Assembly (NCBI GenBank): GCA_034664125.1
Contig: JAXDIG010000039.1
Location: forward strand, 1-64,000
DNA from: JACVRW01 sp034664125
GTDB taxonomy: Bacteria > Actinomycetota > Thermoleophilia > Solirubrobacterales > Thermoleophilaceae
DNA: 64,000 bases
Direction of reading: 5' to 3'
Shown here in pieces: positions 39,284 through 47,382 of the stretch (the first letter of the stretch is position 1; the number at the start of each line of letters is the position of its first letter). Made by a program: the position numbers and the translations under genes. The notes beneath the pieces are model-generated. The model ran no database searches, was not told the DNA's origin, and was given only the letters and a program-made list of their open reading frames with translations.

Positions 39284-40645
39284 CTACGGCGTATTCACTT
39301 CAGGCTTGAGTATCGGACACACGAAGCCGTAGACGGGGTGCGGCTGGAACGCCGACGAGTCGGCCGTCGGGCTGCCGAACCACTCGTTGCGGACCGGCGC
39401 CCTCACCTTCCTGCCGGTCAGGCCGCCGCGGTCGATCTTGAGCACGTCGACGCCGCGATAGACGTCGGCGGTGTAGGCGATCTCACCGTTACGGTCGGTC
39501 GGCGACCAGTAGGCCGCCCACGTGGACCCGTTGGCGGGGATGTAGTAGCCGACCTGGGTGATGTCCCTCGGCCTGCGGTAGTCGAGGAAGCGCACCCCCT
39601 GCTCGTACCACCCGACCGCCGCGACCCCGTCCTTGGCGTCGAACCAGTGCGACGAGCAGTTCACGGTCACCGGCGCCTTCGAGTCCACCGCTCCGCTGGT
39701 GAACATGCCGTTCAGCTCCGTCTCCCACGTGCCGAGCGGCGTGATCGCGCCCCTGCTCAGCCGCGAGAGATCCCAGGTCTCGAACTTGCCCTGGCCGCGG
39801 CAGCCGCCGGGCGGAACCTCGTCGGTGTCGATGTAGTCCTCTTCGGTGACGAGCAGCGTGTTCCCGCGCCGCTGCGAGTTGTGGAGGATGAAGTCGTTGT
39901 AGGGCGAGGGGTTCGCGCCGGCCGCGCCGGTCGTGCCGAGCAGCTGAGGGGCGAGCGGATTGGAGGTCAGGCGGTAGCCGGCCGCGCCACCGCCGCCGAC
40001 GTTCCACACCGTGCCGGTACTGTCGAGCTCGGTGTCGTGCGTCACCCTGAACGCCGGGCTGTTCGAGGCGGCCGACTCGAACTTGCCGAGCGACCTGGGC
40101 GCGCTCGGGAGGGTCAGGTCGACGACCTCGACGTGGTCGCCGCCGTCGACCCATGTCAGGGAGCAGTCGGACTTGACGAAGTTGGCGATGTGGCCCGAGC
40201 CGCGGCCGCTGCCGGTGAGGCCGAGCGGGAGGATCGCGCTGATGACCGGTGCGGTCGGGTTCGCGATGCTGACCACGTACATGATCGACCCGAGGTCCTT
40301 GGCTTCGCGGTCGTTGACGACGATCAACGTGTTCCCGCACAGGTCCACGTCCTCGTTCTCGAAGTGGGGCAGGGCGAGAGCTCCGACGAGCTTCGGCGAG
40401 TCGGCCTTCGCGATGTCGAGCACCGTGATGCCGGCCCAGCCGCTCACGTAGGCGTAGTGACCCTTGAAGTTCATGCCGGCGGCGGTGCCCGGGACGTTCC
40501 CCAGGACGTGCACGTTGCTCGACGTGGCGAGAGGCGGCGGAGCCGGGACCTGCCCCGCAGCCGGGACCGCGTTCCACATGGCCACAGCCCCAGCCATCGC
40601 AAGCAGCGACATGAGGCGTCCGACTCGCCGACCCCGGTTCTGCAT
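39284..40645 (-). CDS. Secreted LVIVD-repeat protein
   Basis: A 453-residue exported protein. After the signal peptide (LMSLLAMAGAVAMWNAVPAAG) come LVIVD-type propeller repeats: HYAYVSGWAGITVLDIAKAD, NTLIVVNDREAKDLGSIMYVV, and later VAAVGWYEQGVRFLDYRRPRD and EIAYTADVYRGVDVLKIDR. The family forms beta-propellers on the cell surface with unknown ligands. I chose the ATG at 40643-40645 (MQNRGRRVG), preceded by a G-rich ribosome-binding site; in-frame starts at 40663 and 40687 are possible. Conserved cysteines (VDLCGNTL, SDCSLTW, PPGGCRG, VNCSSHW) may form disulfides. Confidence 0.85.
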   Translation of the reverse strand: MQNRGRRVGRLMSLLAMAGAVAMWNAVPAAGQVPAPPPLATSSNVHVLGNVPGTAAGMNFKGHYAYVSGWAGITVLDIAKADSPKLVGALALPHFENEDVDLCGNTLIVVNDREAKDLGSIMYVVSIANPTAPVISAILPLGLTGSGRGSGHIANFVKSDCSLTWVDGGDHVEVVDLTLPSAPRSLGKFESAASNSPAFRVTHDTELDSTGTVWNVGGGGAAGYRLTSNPLAPQLLGTTGAAGANPSPYNDFILHNSQRRGNTLLVTEEDYIDTDEVPPGGCRGQGKFETWDLSRLSRGAITPLGTWETELNGMFTSGAVDSKAPVTVNCSSHWFDAKDGVAAVGWYEQGVRFLDYRRPRDITQVGYYIPANGSTWAAYWSPTDRNGEIAYTADVYRGVDVLKIDRGGLTGRKVRAPVRNEWFGSPTADSSAFQPHPVYGFVCPILKPEVNTP

Positions 40646-40745
40646 GAGCCCCCCTGTTCGCATCACCCACACCCCGCGCGAAAGCACGCCAAGCCATTAC
40701 CCGACGGCGGCGGTTCCTGAACCCCTAGTGCGCTTGCGGCGCCCG

Positions 40746-41663
40746 CTACGCCATGTGGATCTGGACGTCGTCCGCGACGCTGCCGAGCAGCGTGTAGTCG
40801 CACCGGGTTTCTTGGAGCAGGGAGCCGGGCACGAACTCGTTCACCGGTCCATGGGCGACCAGGCGGGCGATGAAGCCCTGCCACGAGACGCCGCCCCCGA
40901 GGTCGCCGTCGAGCCAGAACGAACGGTGGCGGGCGCCGAGCACCTCGCGCGGCCCGATCGTCGCCGCTTTCGGGGGCACCCACGACCAGTCGCCGCCGAA
41001 CGAGTGCAGCGCGTTCTGCATAACGGTCATCGGGTGCAGCTCGACGATCCGGGCGCCGGCCTGCTTGTAGGCGTCCATGTCGCCTTCGAACTCATGTCCC
41101 AGCTGAGGCTCCCAAAAAGCGATGTGCCCGCTCCATCCGATCCCGCCGTAGCAGACGTCGGCGCCGCCGCGCTCCTCGATCCGCCGGGAGTAGTCGCCGA
41201 TCGTGTCGTGGCTGGGGAAGTGGATCTGCGACTCCGGCGGACGCAGCTCGGCGTCGATGCGCCCGAAGAACTGCTCCTGCATCGCCCGCGCGAACGATCC
41301 CGGCCACGTGGCCGGTGCGGTCCGCCCGTCCTGGTCGGCGTACTCGTCCATGTTGAACGTATGCACGTGCCCCAGCGAGAGCCGCTCCTCGTTGATGCTG
41401 CGGGCTGCGAGGGCGTACTGCGGCATGGGCCCGACGGGGAGGATCAGCGTGAGTTCGCGGCCCTCCTCGCGCGCTGTCCGTATGCGGCCGACCAGGTCGT
41501 CCGCGAACGCCGTGTAGAAGGCGGCCGGCTCCTCCTCCAGGCGGATTCGGAAGTCGGGGTTCGGGTGGTCTGCGACGCGTTCGCGCGGGATCGCGCGAAC
41601 GCGCGCGCATGCCTCGGCGTCACGGAAGCTGATGAACGGGGCGAGGTCGTACCGGAAGGACAT
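40746..41663 (-). CDS. NagB-family sugar-phosphate isomerase/deaminase, variant active site
   Basis: A 305-residue protein of the glucosamine-6-phosphate deaminase family. TLILPVGPMPQYALAARS, HTFNMDEYADQDG and CYGGIGWSGHIAFWEP correspond to known NagB motifs. In E. coli NagB the last motif reads GGxGxDGHIAFNEP; here the catalytic aspartate (Asp141) is serine and the asparagine is tryptophan, while the histidine and glutamate remain. This suggests a different sugar phosphate or reaction. It starts 21 bases after the sugar-binding lipoprotein gene, forming a two-gene operon under the palindromic operator at 42813. Confidence 0.85.
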   Translation of the reverse strand: MSFRYDLAPFISFRDAEACARVRAIPRERVADHPNPDFRIRLEEEPAAFYTAFADDLVGRIRTAREEGRELTLILPVGPMPQYALAARSINEERLSLGHVHTFNMDEYADQDGRTAPATWPGSFARAMQEQFFGRIDAELRPPESQIHFPSHDTIGDYSRRIEERGGADVCYGGIGWSGHIAFWEPQLGHEFEGDMDAYKQAGARIVELHPMTVMQNALHSFGGDWSWVPPKAATIGPREVLGARHRSFWLDGDLGGGVSWQGFIARLVAHGPVNEFVPGSLLQETRCDYTLLGSVADDVQIHMA

Positions 41664-41684
41664 GAGGCCCCGCGTCGTCAGTCG

Positions 41685-42776
41685 CTAGCGATTCTCCGGG
41701 CAGTAGCGCTCATACGCGCCGACGCACACGTCGTCCCACGACGCGAAGTCGTCGGCGATGACCGTATCGCCGATGTTGCGCTTGCGGATCGTCTGCGGCT
41801 TGAGCAGGATCGTGGGCACCTTCCGCTTCTTGTTGTCGACCTTGGCGTTGAGGCCTGTGGGCTGCTCGCCGCGAGCCAGCTGCACGGCCAGCTTGGCGGC
41901 CTTGGTCGCCTGGTCCTTGATCGAGAAGTACACCGTGAAGGTCTGCTCGCCGGCCAGGATGTGCTGGAGCGCCTCGATCGTGGCGTCCAGGCCGCTGGTC
42001 GGGATTATCGCGAGCTTGCGGGACTTGCGCGCCGCGATCGTCGCGTTCGCGAGCGTGTCGTTGGCCGCAAGCGTGCCGTCGAAGTCCTCGCTGGAGGCCT
42101 GCAGCATCTGCTCGTAGATTGTCAGCGCCTTCTGGCCGTCCCAGTTCGGCACGGCCTGCTCGGCCGCGACGTCGATGTTCTTGCCCTTGCTCCGGAGGAT
42201 CTCGGTGTTGCCCTTCTTGAGATCGGTGGCGAACGAGTCCGTGGGGGCCCCGTAGAGGATCGCGATCCGCGGGGAATCCTTGCCCTTGAGGTCCTCGATC
42301 AGCCCCTCGGCCTGTAGCCGCCCGGCCTCGGTCGCGTCGCCCGAGACGTAGTAGTCGGCGTTGCCGCCGACGGTCAGGCGGTCGTAGTCGATCATCGCCA
42401 CGCCCTGCGACTTGGCGTCGTCGATGATCGCCGCGCCGCTACCCGGATCGAGGTTGACGAGGAGGATGACCTTGGCGCCCGACGTAATCGCCTGCTCGGC
42501 CTGGTTGCGCTGGGTCGCGGGGTCGCCCTCGGCGTTGCTGATGATGTAGTCGTCGCTCGAGAGGCCGGCGGCCTTGAACCCCTGCTGGAAGAAGCGCCGG
42601 TCCGCCGTCTCCCACCGGTCCGAAGACTTCGAATCGGGGAGGAGGACCGCGATCTTGCCACTGAGCTTGCTGCCGGACGTGCCTCCGCCGTCGGAGTTGT
42701 CGTCGCCTCCGCACGACCCCATCCCGAGAGCCAGCACGGCCGCCGCGATCGCCGCGGTCAATCGCCTCGTACTCAT
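41685..42776 (-). CDS. Sugar ABC transporter substrate-binding lipoprotein (XylF/RbsB type)
   Basis: A 363-residue lipoprotein: lipobox LGMGSCGGD near residue 23, then a glycine/serine linker and a periplasmic-binding-protein type I fold (KIAVLLPDSKSSDRWETADRRFFQQGF, EQAITSGAKVILLVNLDPGSG, GTLAANDTLANATI, IPTSGLDATIEALQHILAGEQTFTVY). The last segment is typical of xylose-binding proteins. No ATPase or permease gene is adjacent, so it is an orphan that must use a transporter encoded elsewhere. A GAGGAGG ribosome-binding site and an operator palindrome precede it. Confidence 0.9.
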   Translation of the reverse strand: MSTRRLTAAIAAAVLALGMGSCGGDDNSDGGGTSGSKLSGKIAVLLPDSKSSDRWETADRRFFQQGFKAAGLSSDDYIISNAEGDPATQRNQAEQAITSGAKVILLVNLDPGSGAAIIDDAKSQGVAMIDYDRLTVGGNADYYVSGDATEAGRLQAEGLIEDLKGKDSPRIAILYGAPTDSFATDLKKGNTEILRSKGKNIDVAAEQAVPNWDGQKALTIYEQMLQASSEDFDGTLAANDTLANATIAARKSRKLAIIPTSGLDATIEALQHILAGEQTFTVYFSIKDQATKAAKLAVQLARGEQPTGLNAKVDNKKRKVPTILLKPQTIRKRNIGDTVIADDFASWDDVCVGAYERYCPENR

Positions 42777-42812
42777 CCCCTCGAACCTCCTCTTTCGACC
42801 GCGGACGGTTGC

Positions 42813-42831
42813 GGACTGTTCCTAACAGTCC
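42813..42831. promoter_or_regulatory. Perfect palindromic operator of the sugar-binding/NagB-like operon
   Basis: GGACTGTT-CCT-AACAGTCC, 8-base arms and a 3-base centre, located 37-55 bases upstream of the start at 42776. The length and symmetry fit a dimeric repressor of the LacI, GntR or ROK kind. No regulator gene is adjacent. Confidence 0.65.
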
Positions 42832-42859
42832 CGACGGGCGCGGTCAACTCAAGCGTCGC

Positions 42860-44461
42860 TCAGCCGAGCGGTTGCAGCCGTGTCCGCTCGACGCGGCCGA
42901 GCTTGCGGCGGAGCCGCTTGTACTGGCGCTGCTGCTCGCGAGTGCGCTTGTGGCCCTTGAAGGCGAGGTTGATGCGCTCCAGCGGGTCCGTCTTCAGGTC
43001 GTACATCTCCCACTGGTCGGGCACCTCGCCGTCGGCGTCGTAGTACCGGGCGAGCTTGTAGCGCTGCTCGTGGATGCTGACGATGTGGTTCGGCGCCTGC
43101 GGGTACGGGCCGCGTGCCTGCCCGGACTGCCAGTCGTCGTATGTGAAGACGGTGTAGTCCTGTGACGGCTTGGGTGAGCGGCTCAGGATCTCGTCCGAGT
43201 AGTCGACCCCCTGCCAGGAGTCGCGGGCGGCGGCCGGTGCGTCGACGAGGCTCGCGAGCGTCGGCAGGAAGTCGACGTGCGAGACGAGCGAGTCGGTCGT
43301 CTTGGGCTTCTTGAAGAGGCGGGGATTCGAGTAGACCAGCGGGACGCGGGTCGCCTCCTCGTAGAAGTTGAAGTTCTTCTGCCGCATCCCGCCGTGAGCG
43401 GTGCCCATCTCACCGTGATCGGCGGTCGCGATCACCAGCGTGTTCTCGAGCAGGCCCGACTCCGCGAGCGTGTCGAGGATCTTCACCAGGTAGGCGTCCG
43501 ATGCCTTCATCAGGTTGCCGTAGAAGTTCAGGTAGTTGCGCTTCATCTGCCGGGTCGGGATCGGTCCGCTGGCGCCGAACAGCCGCAGGAACTGCTTCTG
43601 CACCGACGGCTTGGTCGAGAGGTCCTCGTTCACCGTCGCCGGCGGCTCGAGCTCCCCCTGGAGCCACGAGCTGTCATAGCCGCCGCTCGTGTAGCTCTTC
43701 GGGTAGAAGAGCACGTCGTGCGGGTTGACCAGGGAGACGACCATGAAGAACGGCTGGCTCTGCGCGGCCGCCGACCCGAGGTACTGAACCGCGCCCTCGG
43801 TGCCGGCCTCCGGCGTGCCCTGCGAGTTCATGAAGCGGCCGTCGTTGTCGTAGATCCCGCCCCCCTCCTCCGGGACGTCCTGGTTGGCTCCCGCGTCCGG
43901 CGGATCCCAGCGGGTGAAGCCGTACTGGTTGACGTCGGAAGGGACCCACGTCGAGCCGTTCGCCGGCTTGTTGCAGTGGAACTTGCCCTTGTACACCGGC
44001 GTGTAGCCCGCCGCGGCCACCACGGTCGCGGGATTCTTGAAGGTGGTGGCCAGCTCGACCTGCGGGTACTGCGACGCGGGCATGTCGGTTTCGAGCGTGT
44101 ACTTGACGCCGTGCTGGGCCGGGAAGTAGCCGGACATCAGCGTCGAGCGCGCCGGCGAGCACATGCACGCGTTGGTGAACGCGTTCTCGAACGTCAGGCC
44201 GTGCTGCTGCAGGCGAGTCAGGCCGGGCATGTTGCGCTTGGCCCAGCCGCGCGGGAAGTGCTGGATCGCGCGCTGCTGGTCGGTGATGAAGAGGAGCACG
44301 TTCATGCCGGCCACCTCGCGGTCCGGCAGCGCCCGGCGCCGCGTCCGCGCCGCGGCGGCGTGCTCGCCGAGCAGGAGTCCAGGTGCGGCAACCGCCGCGG
44401 TTTTCAGCAGGTCGGCGCGAGTGATCCCGTGCCGCTCGGCGCCGCCTTCGGGCTGGTTCAT
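42860..44461 (-). CDS. Secreted sulfatase (arylsulfatase/choline-sulfatase type)
   Basis: A 533-residue sulfatase. NVLLFITDQQRAIQHFP begins the domain, and CMCSPARSTLMSG holds the cysteine (CxPxR motif) converted to formylglycine; VIATADHGEMGTAHGGMRQK supplies metal ligands near residue 340. The N-terminus (GITRADLLKTAAVAAPGLLLG) looks like a Tat signal although only one arginine is in the twin position. I chose the ATG at 44459-44461, six bases after AAGGGA; an ATG at 44474-44476 overlaps the previous stop as ATGA and is the alternative. The substrate is a sulfate ester, unknown. No formylglycine-generating enzyme gene is nearby. Confidence 0.9.
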   Translation of the reverse strand: MNQPEGGAERHGITRADLLKTAAVAAPGLLLGEHAAAARTRRRALPDREVAGMNVLLFITDQQRAIQHFPRGWAKRNMPGLTRLQQHGLTFENAFTNACMCSPARSTLMSGYFPAQHGVKYTLETDMPASQYPQVELATTFKNPATVVAAAGYTPVYKGKFHCNKPANGSTWVPSDVNQYGFTRWDPPDAGANQDVPEEGGGIYDNDGRFMNSQGTPEAGTEGAVQYLGSAAAQSQPFFMVVSLVNPHDVLFYPKSYTSGGYDSSWLQGELEPPATVNEDLSTKPSVQKQFLRLFGASGPIPTRQMKRNYLNFYGNLMKASDAYLVKILDTLAESGLLENTLVIATADHGEMGTAHGGMRQKNFNFYEEATRVPLVYSNPRLFKKPKTTDSLVSHVDFLPTLASLVDAPAAARDSWQGVDYSDEILSRSPKPSQDYTVFTYDDWQSGQARGPYPQAPNHIVSIHEQRYKLARYYDADGEVPDQWEMYDLKTDPLERINLAFKGHKRTREQQRQYKRLRRKLGRVERTRLQPLG

Positions 44462-44472
44462 GTCAGATCCCT

Positions 44473-45876
44473 TCATCTCGCCCGCTTGAAGACGCCGACG
44501 GCATTGCTCGCGAACGCCGCCGAGTAGAGGTGCCTGCCGTCCGGGCTGACGGCCACCGAGCTGACTTCCCGCAGCGCCCGTCCGGGCGTGCAGTCCCGCG
44601 CCGCGTTCGTGGTCACGCAGCCGGCGCGGCCCGCCTTCTGGATCAGGCCGCCCGTCGCGCTGCGGTTGAAGACGTCGACGGCGCCCGACTTGAACGCTGC
44701 CGCGTAGACGCTCGCGCCGTCGGAAGAGACGGCGAGTCCCTCGGGCGCGCTGAGCGCCCGGCCGAGCGAGCAGCCGACGGCGAACACGTAGATGACGCAT
44801 GCCGAGGTGCCGGTCTGCTGCGTGAGCTGGCCGGTCGAGGCCGTGCGATCGAACGTCGTCAGGCTGTTGCTCGCGAGCGACGTCACGTAGACGTTGTCGT
44901 CGCCGGGGCTGACCGCCACGGCGTTCGCGCCGGCGAGCTGCGTGCCGGTCGTGCAGCCGGCGATCGGGCTGTCGACGATGCAGCCGGTGCCGTCCGTGGC
45001 CTGCGTCAGCGCTCCGGTGGTCGGGTTGCGCGTGAGCACGCCGACCGCGTTGCTGACCGCGGTCGCGACGTACACGTTGTTGCCGTCGGCGCTGATCGCC
45101 ATGCCCTCCGGAGCGACCAGCGCGAGGCCGGTTGCGCAGCCGTCGGCTGGCGTGTCGACGATGCAGCCCGTGGTGTCGGATGGCTGGCTCAGAGCGCCGC
45201 TGGAGTCGCGGTCGAACACCGCGACCGCGTTGCCGACGAAGGCGCCCACGTAGACGTTGTCGCCGTCGGGACTGACGGTCACGACGTCCGGACCGTCGAG
45301 CGCGCGTCCGGTGGCGCAGCCGGGGGTGGTCCTGTTGGCCACGCAGCCGCTCGCGCCGCGGGCCTGGGTGAGCGCACCGGTCGAGCGGTTGCGGCGAAAG
45401 GTGGTGACGGCGTCGCTGATGACGGAGGTCGCGTAGACGTTCTTCCCATTGGGGCTGACGGTCACCGAGTTGGGGCCGTTGAGCCCGCGGGACTTGGCGC
45501 AGCCGCCGGCGCCCTTGGCGGCGACGCAGCCGGCGGCGCCCGAGCCCTGGGTCAGCTTGCCGGTGCGCGCGTCGCGCCTGAAGATGGCGATCGCGTCGCT
45601 GCTGGAGGAGGCGACGTAGACGTTCTTTCCGTCTCGGCTGATCGCGACGGCGCTGGAGCCGAGGAACGGGGCGGGGCCACGTAGGGCTCGCACGGATTCG
45701 CATCCGGGCAGGGGCTTGGAGCGGTCGACCAGGCACCCGCTCGTCCCGTGCAACTGCGTGAGCGTTCCCGGGGCCGTGGGCGCACCGACTGCCGGTGCCG
45801 CGAGGGCGAGCTGAGAGAGGGTGAGGACTCCCCCGAGGATGGCGAGCACGAGCAAGATCGAGGAGCGTAAGCGCAA
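44473..45876 (-). CDS. Secreted seven-repeat beta-propeller with paired cysteines
   Basis: A 467-residue exported protein. TTG at 45874-45876 is the likely start: GGTGAG lies a few bases upstream and a signal peptide follows (RSSILLVLAILGGVLTLSQL). The rest is seven near-identical units of about 60 residues, each with a GC...GC/C pair (GCVANRTTPGC, GCIVDTPADGC, GCIVDSPIAGC and so on), an RAL segment, then VAVSPDGxNVYVAS-type strands ending in AVxVFxR. This is a seven-bladed lactonase/NHL-like propeller with one probable disulfide per blade. It is co-transcribed with the sulfatase. Function unknown; binding of a polymer or sulfated glycan is a guess. Confidence 0.85.
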   Translation of the reverse strand: MRLRSSILLVLAILGGVLTLSQLALAAPAVGAPTAPGTLTQLHGTSGCLVDRSKPLPGCESVRALRGPAPFLGSSAVAISRDGKNVYVASSSSDAIAIFRRDARTGKLTQGSGAAGCVAAKGAGGCAKSRGLNGPNSVTVSPNGKNVYATSVISDAVTTFRRNRSTGALTQARGASGCVANRTTPGCATGRALDGPDVVTVSPDGDNVYVGAFVGNAVAVFDRDSSGALSQPSDTTGCIVDTPADGCATGLALVAPEGMAISADGNNVYVATAVSNAVGVLTRNPTTGALTQATDGTGCIVDSPIAGCTTGTQLAGANAVAVSPGDDNVYVTSLASNSLTTFDRTASTGQLTQQTGTSACVIYVFAVGCSLGRALSAPEGLAVSSDGASVYAAAFKSGAVDVFNRSATGGLIQKAGRAGCVTTNAARDCTPGRALREVSSVAVSPDGRHLYSAAFASNAVGVFKRAR

Positions 45877-45963
45877 GAGGTGCTCACCGGCATCGGCCCA
45901 TTGGCGGGTATTTCGCGTCGATGGCCCCAAATGGAGGGAACATCCGTCCAGAATGGGTCGCTC

Positions 45964-46009
45964 GGGGGGGGGGGGCCCGGGAGGGGCCTTTTGGGCGGGG
46001 GTCCGGGGG
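45964..46009. repeat. G-tract element 1
   Basis: A run of 12 G (45964-45975), then CCCGGG, GGGGCC-TTTT-GGGC and TCCGGG. It closely resembles the element at 51579-51623. Both lie between two leftward genes. Confidence 0.5.
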
Positions 46010-46082
46010 CTCGCGCGCTCCTGCGTCCGGTCGTGTCGGTCGACACGGACAAGGCCGCCGAGCGGTGCTGCCTTGGTAGCGA

Positions 46083-46829
46083 TTACCGCGCAGCCACGGC
46101 CGCGCTCCCGGAGCCCTCGCCCCCTCCGGCGTACCGGGTGTCGTCGAGGATCGGGGACGGCTTGAAGCCCTTGACGATGAGGTAGATCGTGATCGACACC
46201 TCGAAGACGATCTCCGGGATTGAGAAAAGGAAGTGCGCCCCGGCTTGCTCGTAGGCGCCGAACAGCACGGCGATCGCCGACGCGAAGATCAGGGGCCCCC
46301 CGATCAGGCCGAACATCGCTATCCACCTCGGCACAAGGCCGGACCGGTAGAACAGGTAGCCGAGCAACAGCCCGTTCACACCGACGCAGAAGCCGGGGCC
46401 GAGCAGGAACGTCCAGTCGTGGATGGCGACCAGCGACTTGCCGGCAACGGTAAGTGAGCCGGCATCCGCGCCGGCTCCCGCGAAGTCCTCCCGCAACGTC
46501 ACGACCGAAAGCAGGCTGATCAGGCCGACGACGATGACGACGGACTCGACGACACGACTGGCGACGTAGCTGAGCGCAAGCGTCTCGCTCTGCCGCTTGA
46601 CGATGGGCCACAGCACGACCGCGGTGCCGATGTTGGTGATGGCGAGGAAGATCTCGCAGAGTGCGCCCAGCTGGACGCGCGTGTCGGCGCCGTCACCGAG
46701 GATGTAGTTGGCGTCGTTGAGGACCGGGTCGTAGAGGAGCAGCCCCGCGATCGAGGTGACGAAGGTCAGGGCGAACAACACGCCGAAGATGCGTGCGCGC
46801 TGCTGCTGCTCCCGCGACGGCGTTGGCAT
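46083..46829 (-). CDS. DUF4386 membrane protein
   Basis: A 248-residue integral membrane protein with six predicted helices. RARIFGVLFALTFVTSIAGLLLYDPVL at the N-terminus, ALCEIFLAITNIGTAVVLWPIV, HDWTFLLGPGFCVGVNGLLLGYLFY and PRWIAMFGLIGGPL are typical of DUF4386, a family of unknown function common in Actinobacteria and Bacteroidetes. The ATG at 46827-46829 is the start; upstream sequence is not coding in style. About 280 bases upstream (46830-47109) hold no recognisable gene or RNA. Confidence 0.88.
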   Translation of the reverse strand: MPTPSREQQQRARIFGVLFALTFVTSIAGLLLYDPVLNDANYILGDGADTRVQLGALCEIFLAITNIGTAVVLWPIVKRQSETLALSYVASRVVESVVIVVGLISLLSVVTLREDFAGAGADAGSLTVAGKSLVAIHDWTFLLGPGFCVGVNGLLLGYLFYRSGLVPRWIAMFGLIGGPLIFASAIAVLFGAYEQAGAHFLFSIPEIVFEVSITIYLIVKGFKPSPILDDTRYAGGGEGSGSAAVAAR

Positions 46830-47109
46830 ACAGGCTCCTAGCGGTTGGAGGTCGCGGGCCGTTACGGGTCGGCAGGCCAGCGCCGGGGCCGGCAACGGGA
46901 GTCGCAAAGGAAACGCCGCCGCGTTCTCGCACGGAGCGCGAAGCGACCCTACAGGAAGCGCGTGCCCACTTCTGGGGGACGCCGCTTCCCCGGCTGGTCG
47001 GGATTGGGAGCGGTACGGCGGCGGCCCCCGACCGCCCTTGGACGCCAGCTTTGTGCTGAGTAGTCAAGACGGCTTGCGCTCTCGCCCGCACCTATGGGAG
47101 TGTGCGCCG

Positions 47110-47382
47110 ATGCAGGAGCTCATCCCGATTCTGGGGGGTGCTGCCTTCGGCGCCGTGGCCGCCGGTCTTCCCTCGCGCTACATGAGGCCGGGCTTCGTGC
47201 TCGCGTTCTGCCTCGTCGTCGGCGCGACCGCGAGCCTCGTCAGCGGTGAGATCGGCGAGTCGCCGCTGTTCGTGCTCTGGGACACCACGCAGTGTGTTCT
47301 CGCCTTCCTCGCTACGCGAATCGCGGTCCGGCTCCTCGCCGGCAGGGGCGTCGGGCGACGAGGGCGCCACGAGATGCCGTGA
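47110..47382 (+). CDS. Small three-helix membrane protein coupled to the giant propeller gene
   Basis: A 90-residue protein with hydrophobic segments at about residues 3-20 (LIPILGGAAFGAVAAGLP), 29-45 (VLAFCLVVGATASLVSG) and 53-76 (LFVLWDTTQCVLAFLATRIAVRLL), and a basic tail. Its stop overlaps the start of the next gene as GTGA, so the two are translated together. I recognise no family. It may anchor or help export the following 1192-residue protein, which has no signal peptide of its own. Confidence 0.65.
   Translation: MQELIPILGGAAFGAVAAGLPSRYMRPGFVLAFCLVVGATASLVSGEIGESPLFVLWDTTQCVLAFLATRIAVRLLAGRGVGRRGRHEMP

Noticed and set aside
46830..47109. A small gene in the gap before the 90-residue membrane protein
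   Set aside because: Short frames on both strands are arginine- and proline-rich, lack ribosome-binding sites or -10 boxes at the right distance, and have no protein-like hydrophobic pattern.
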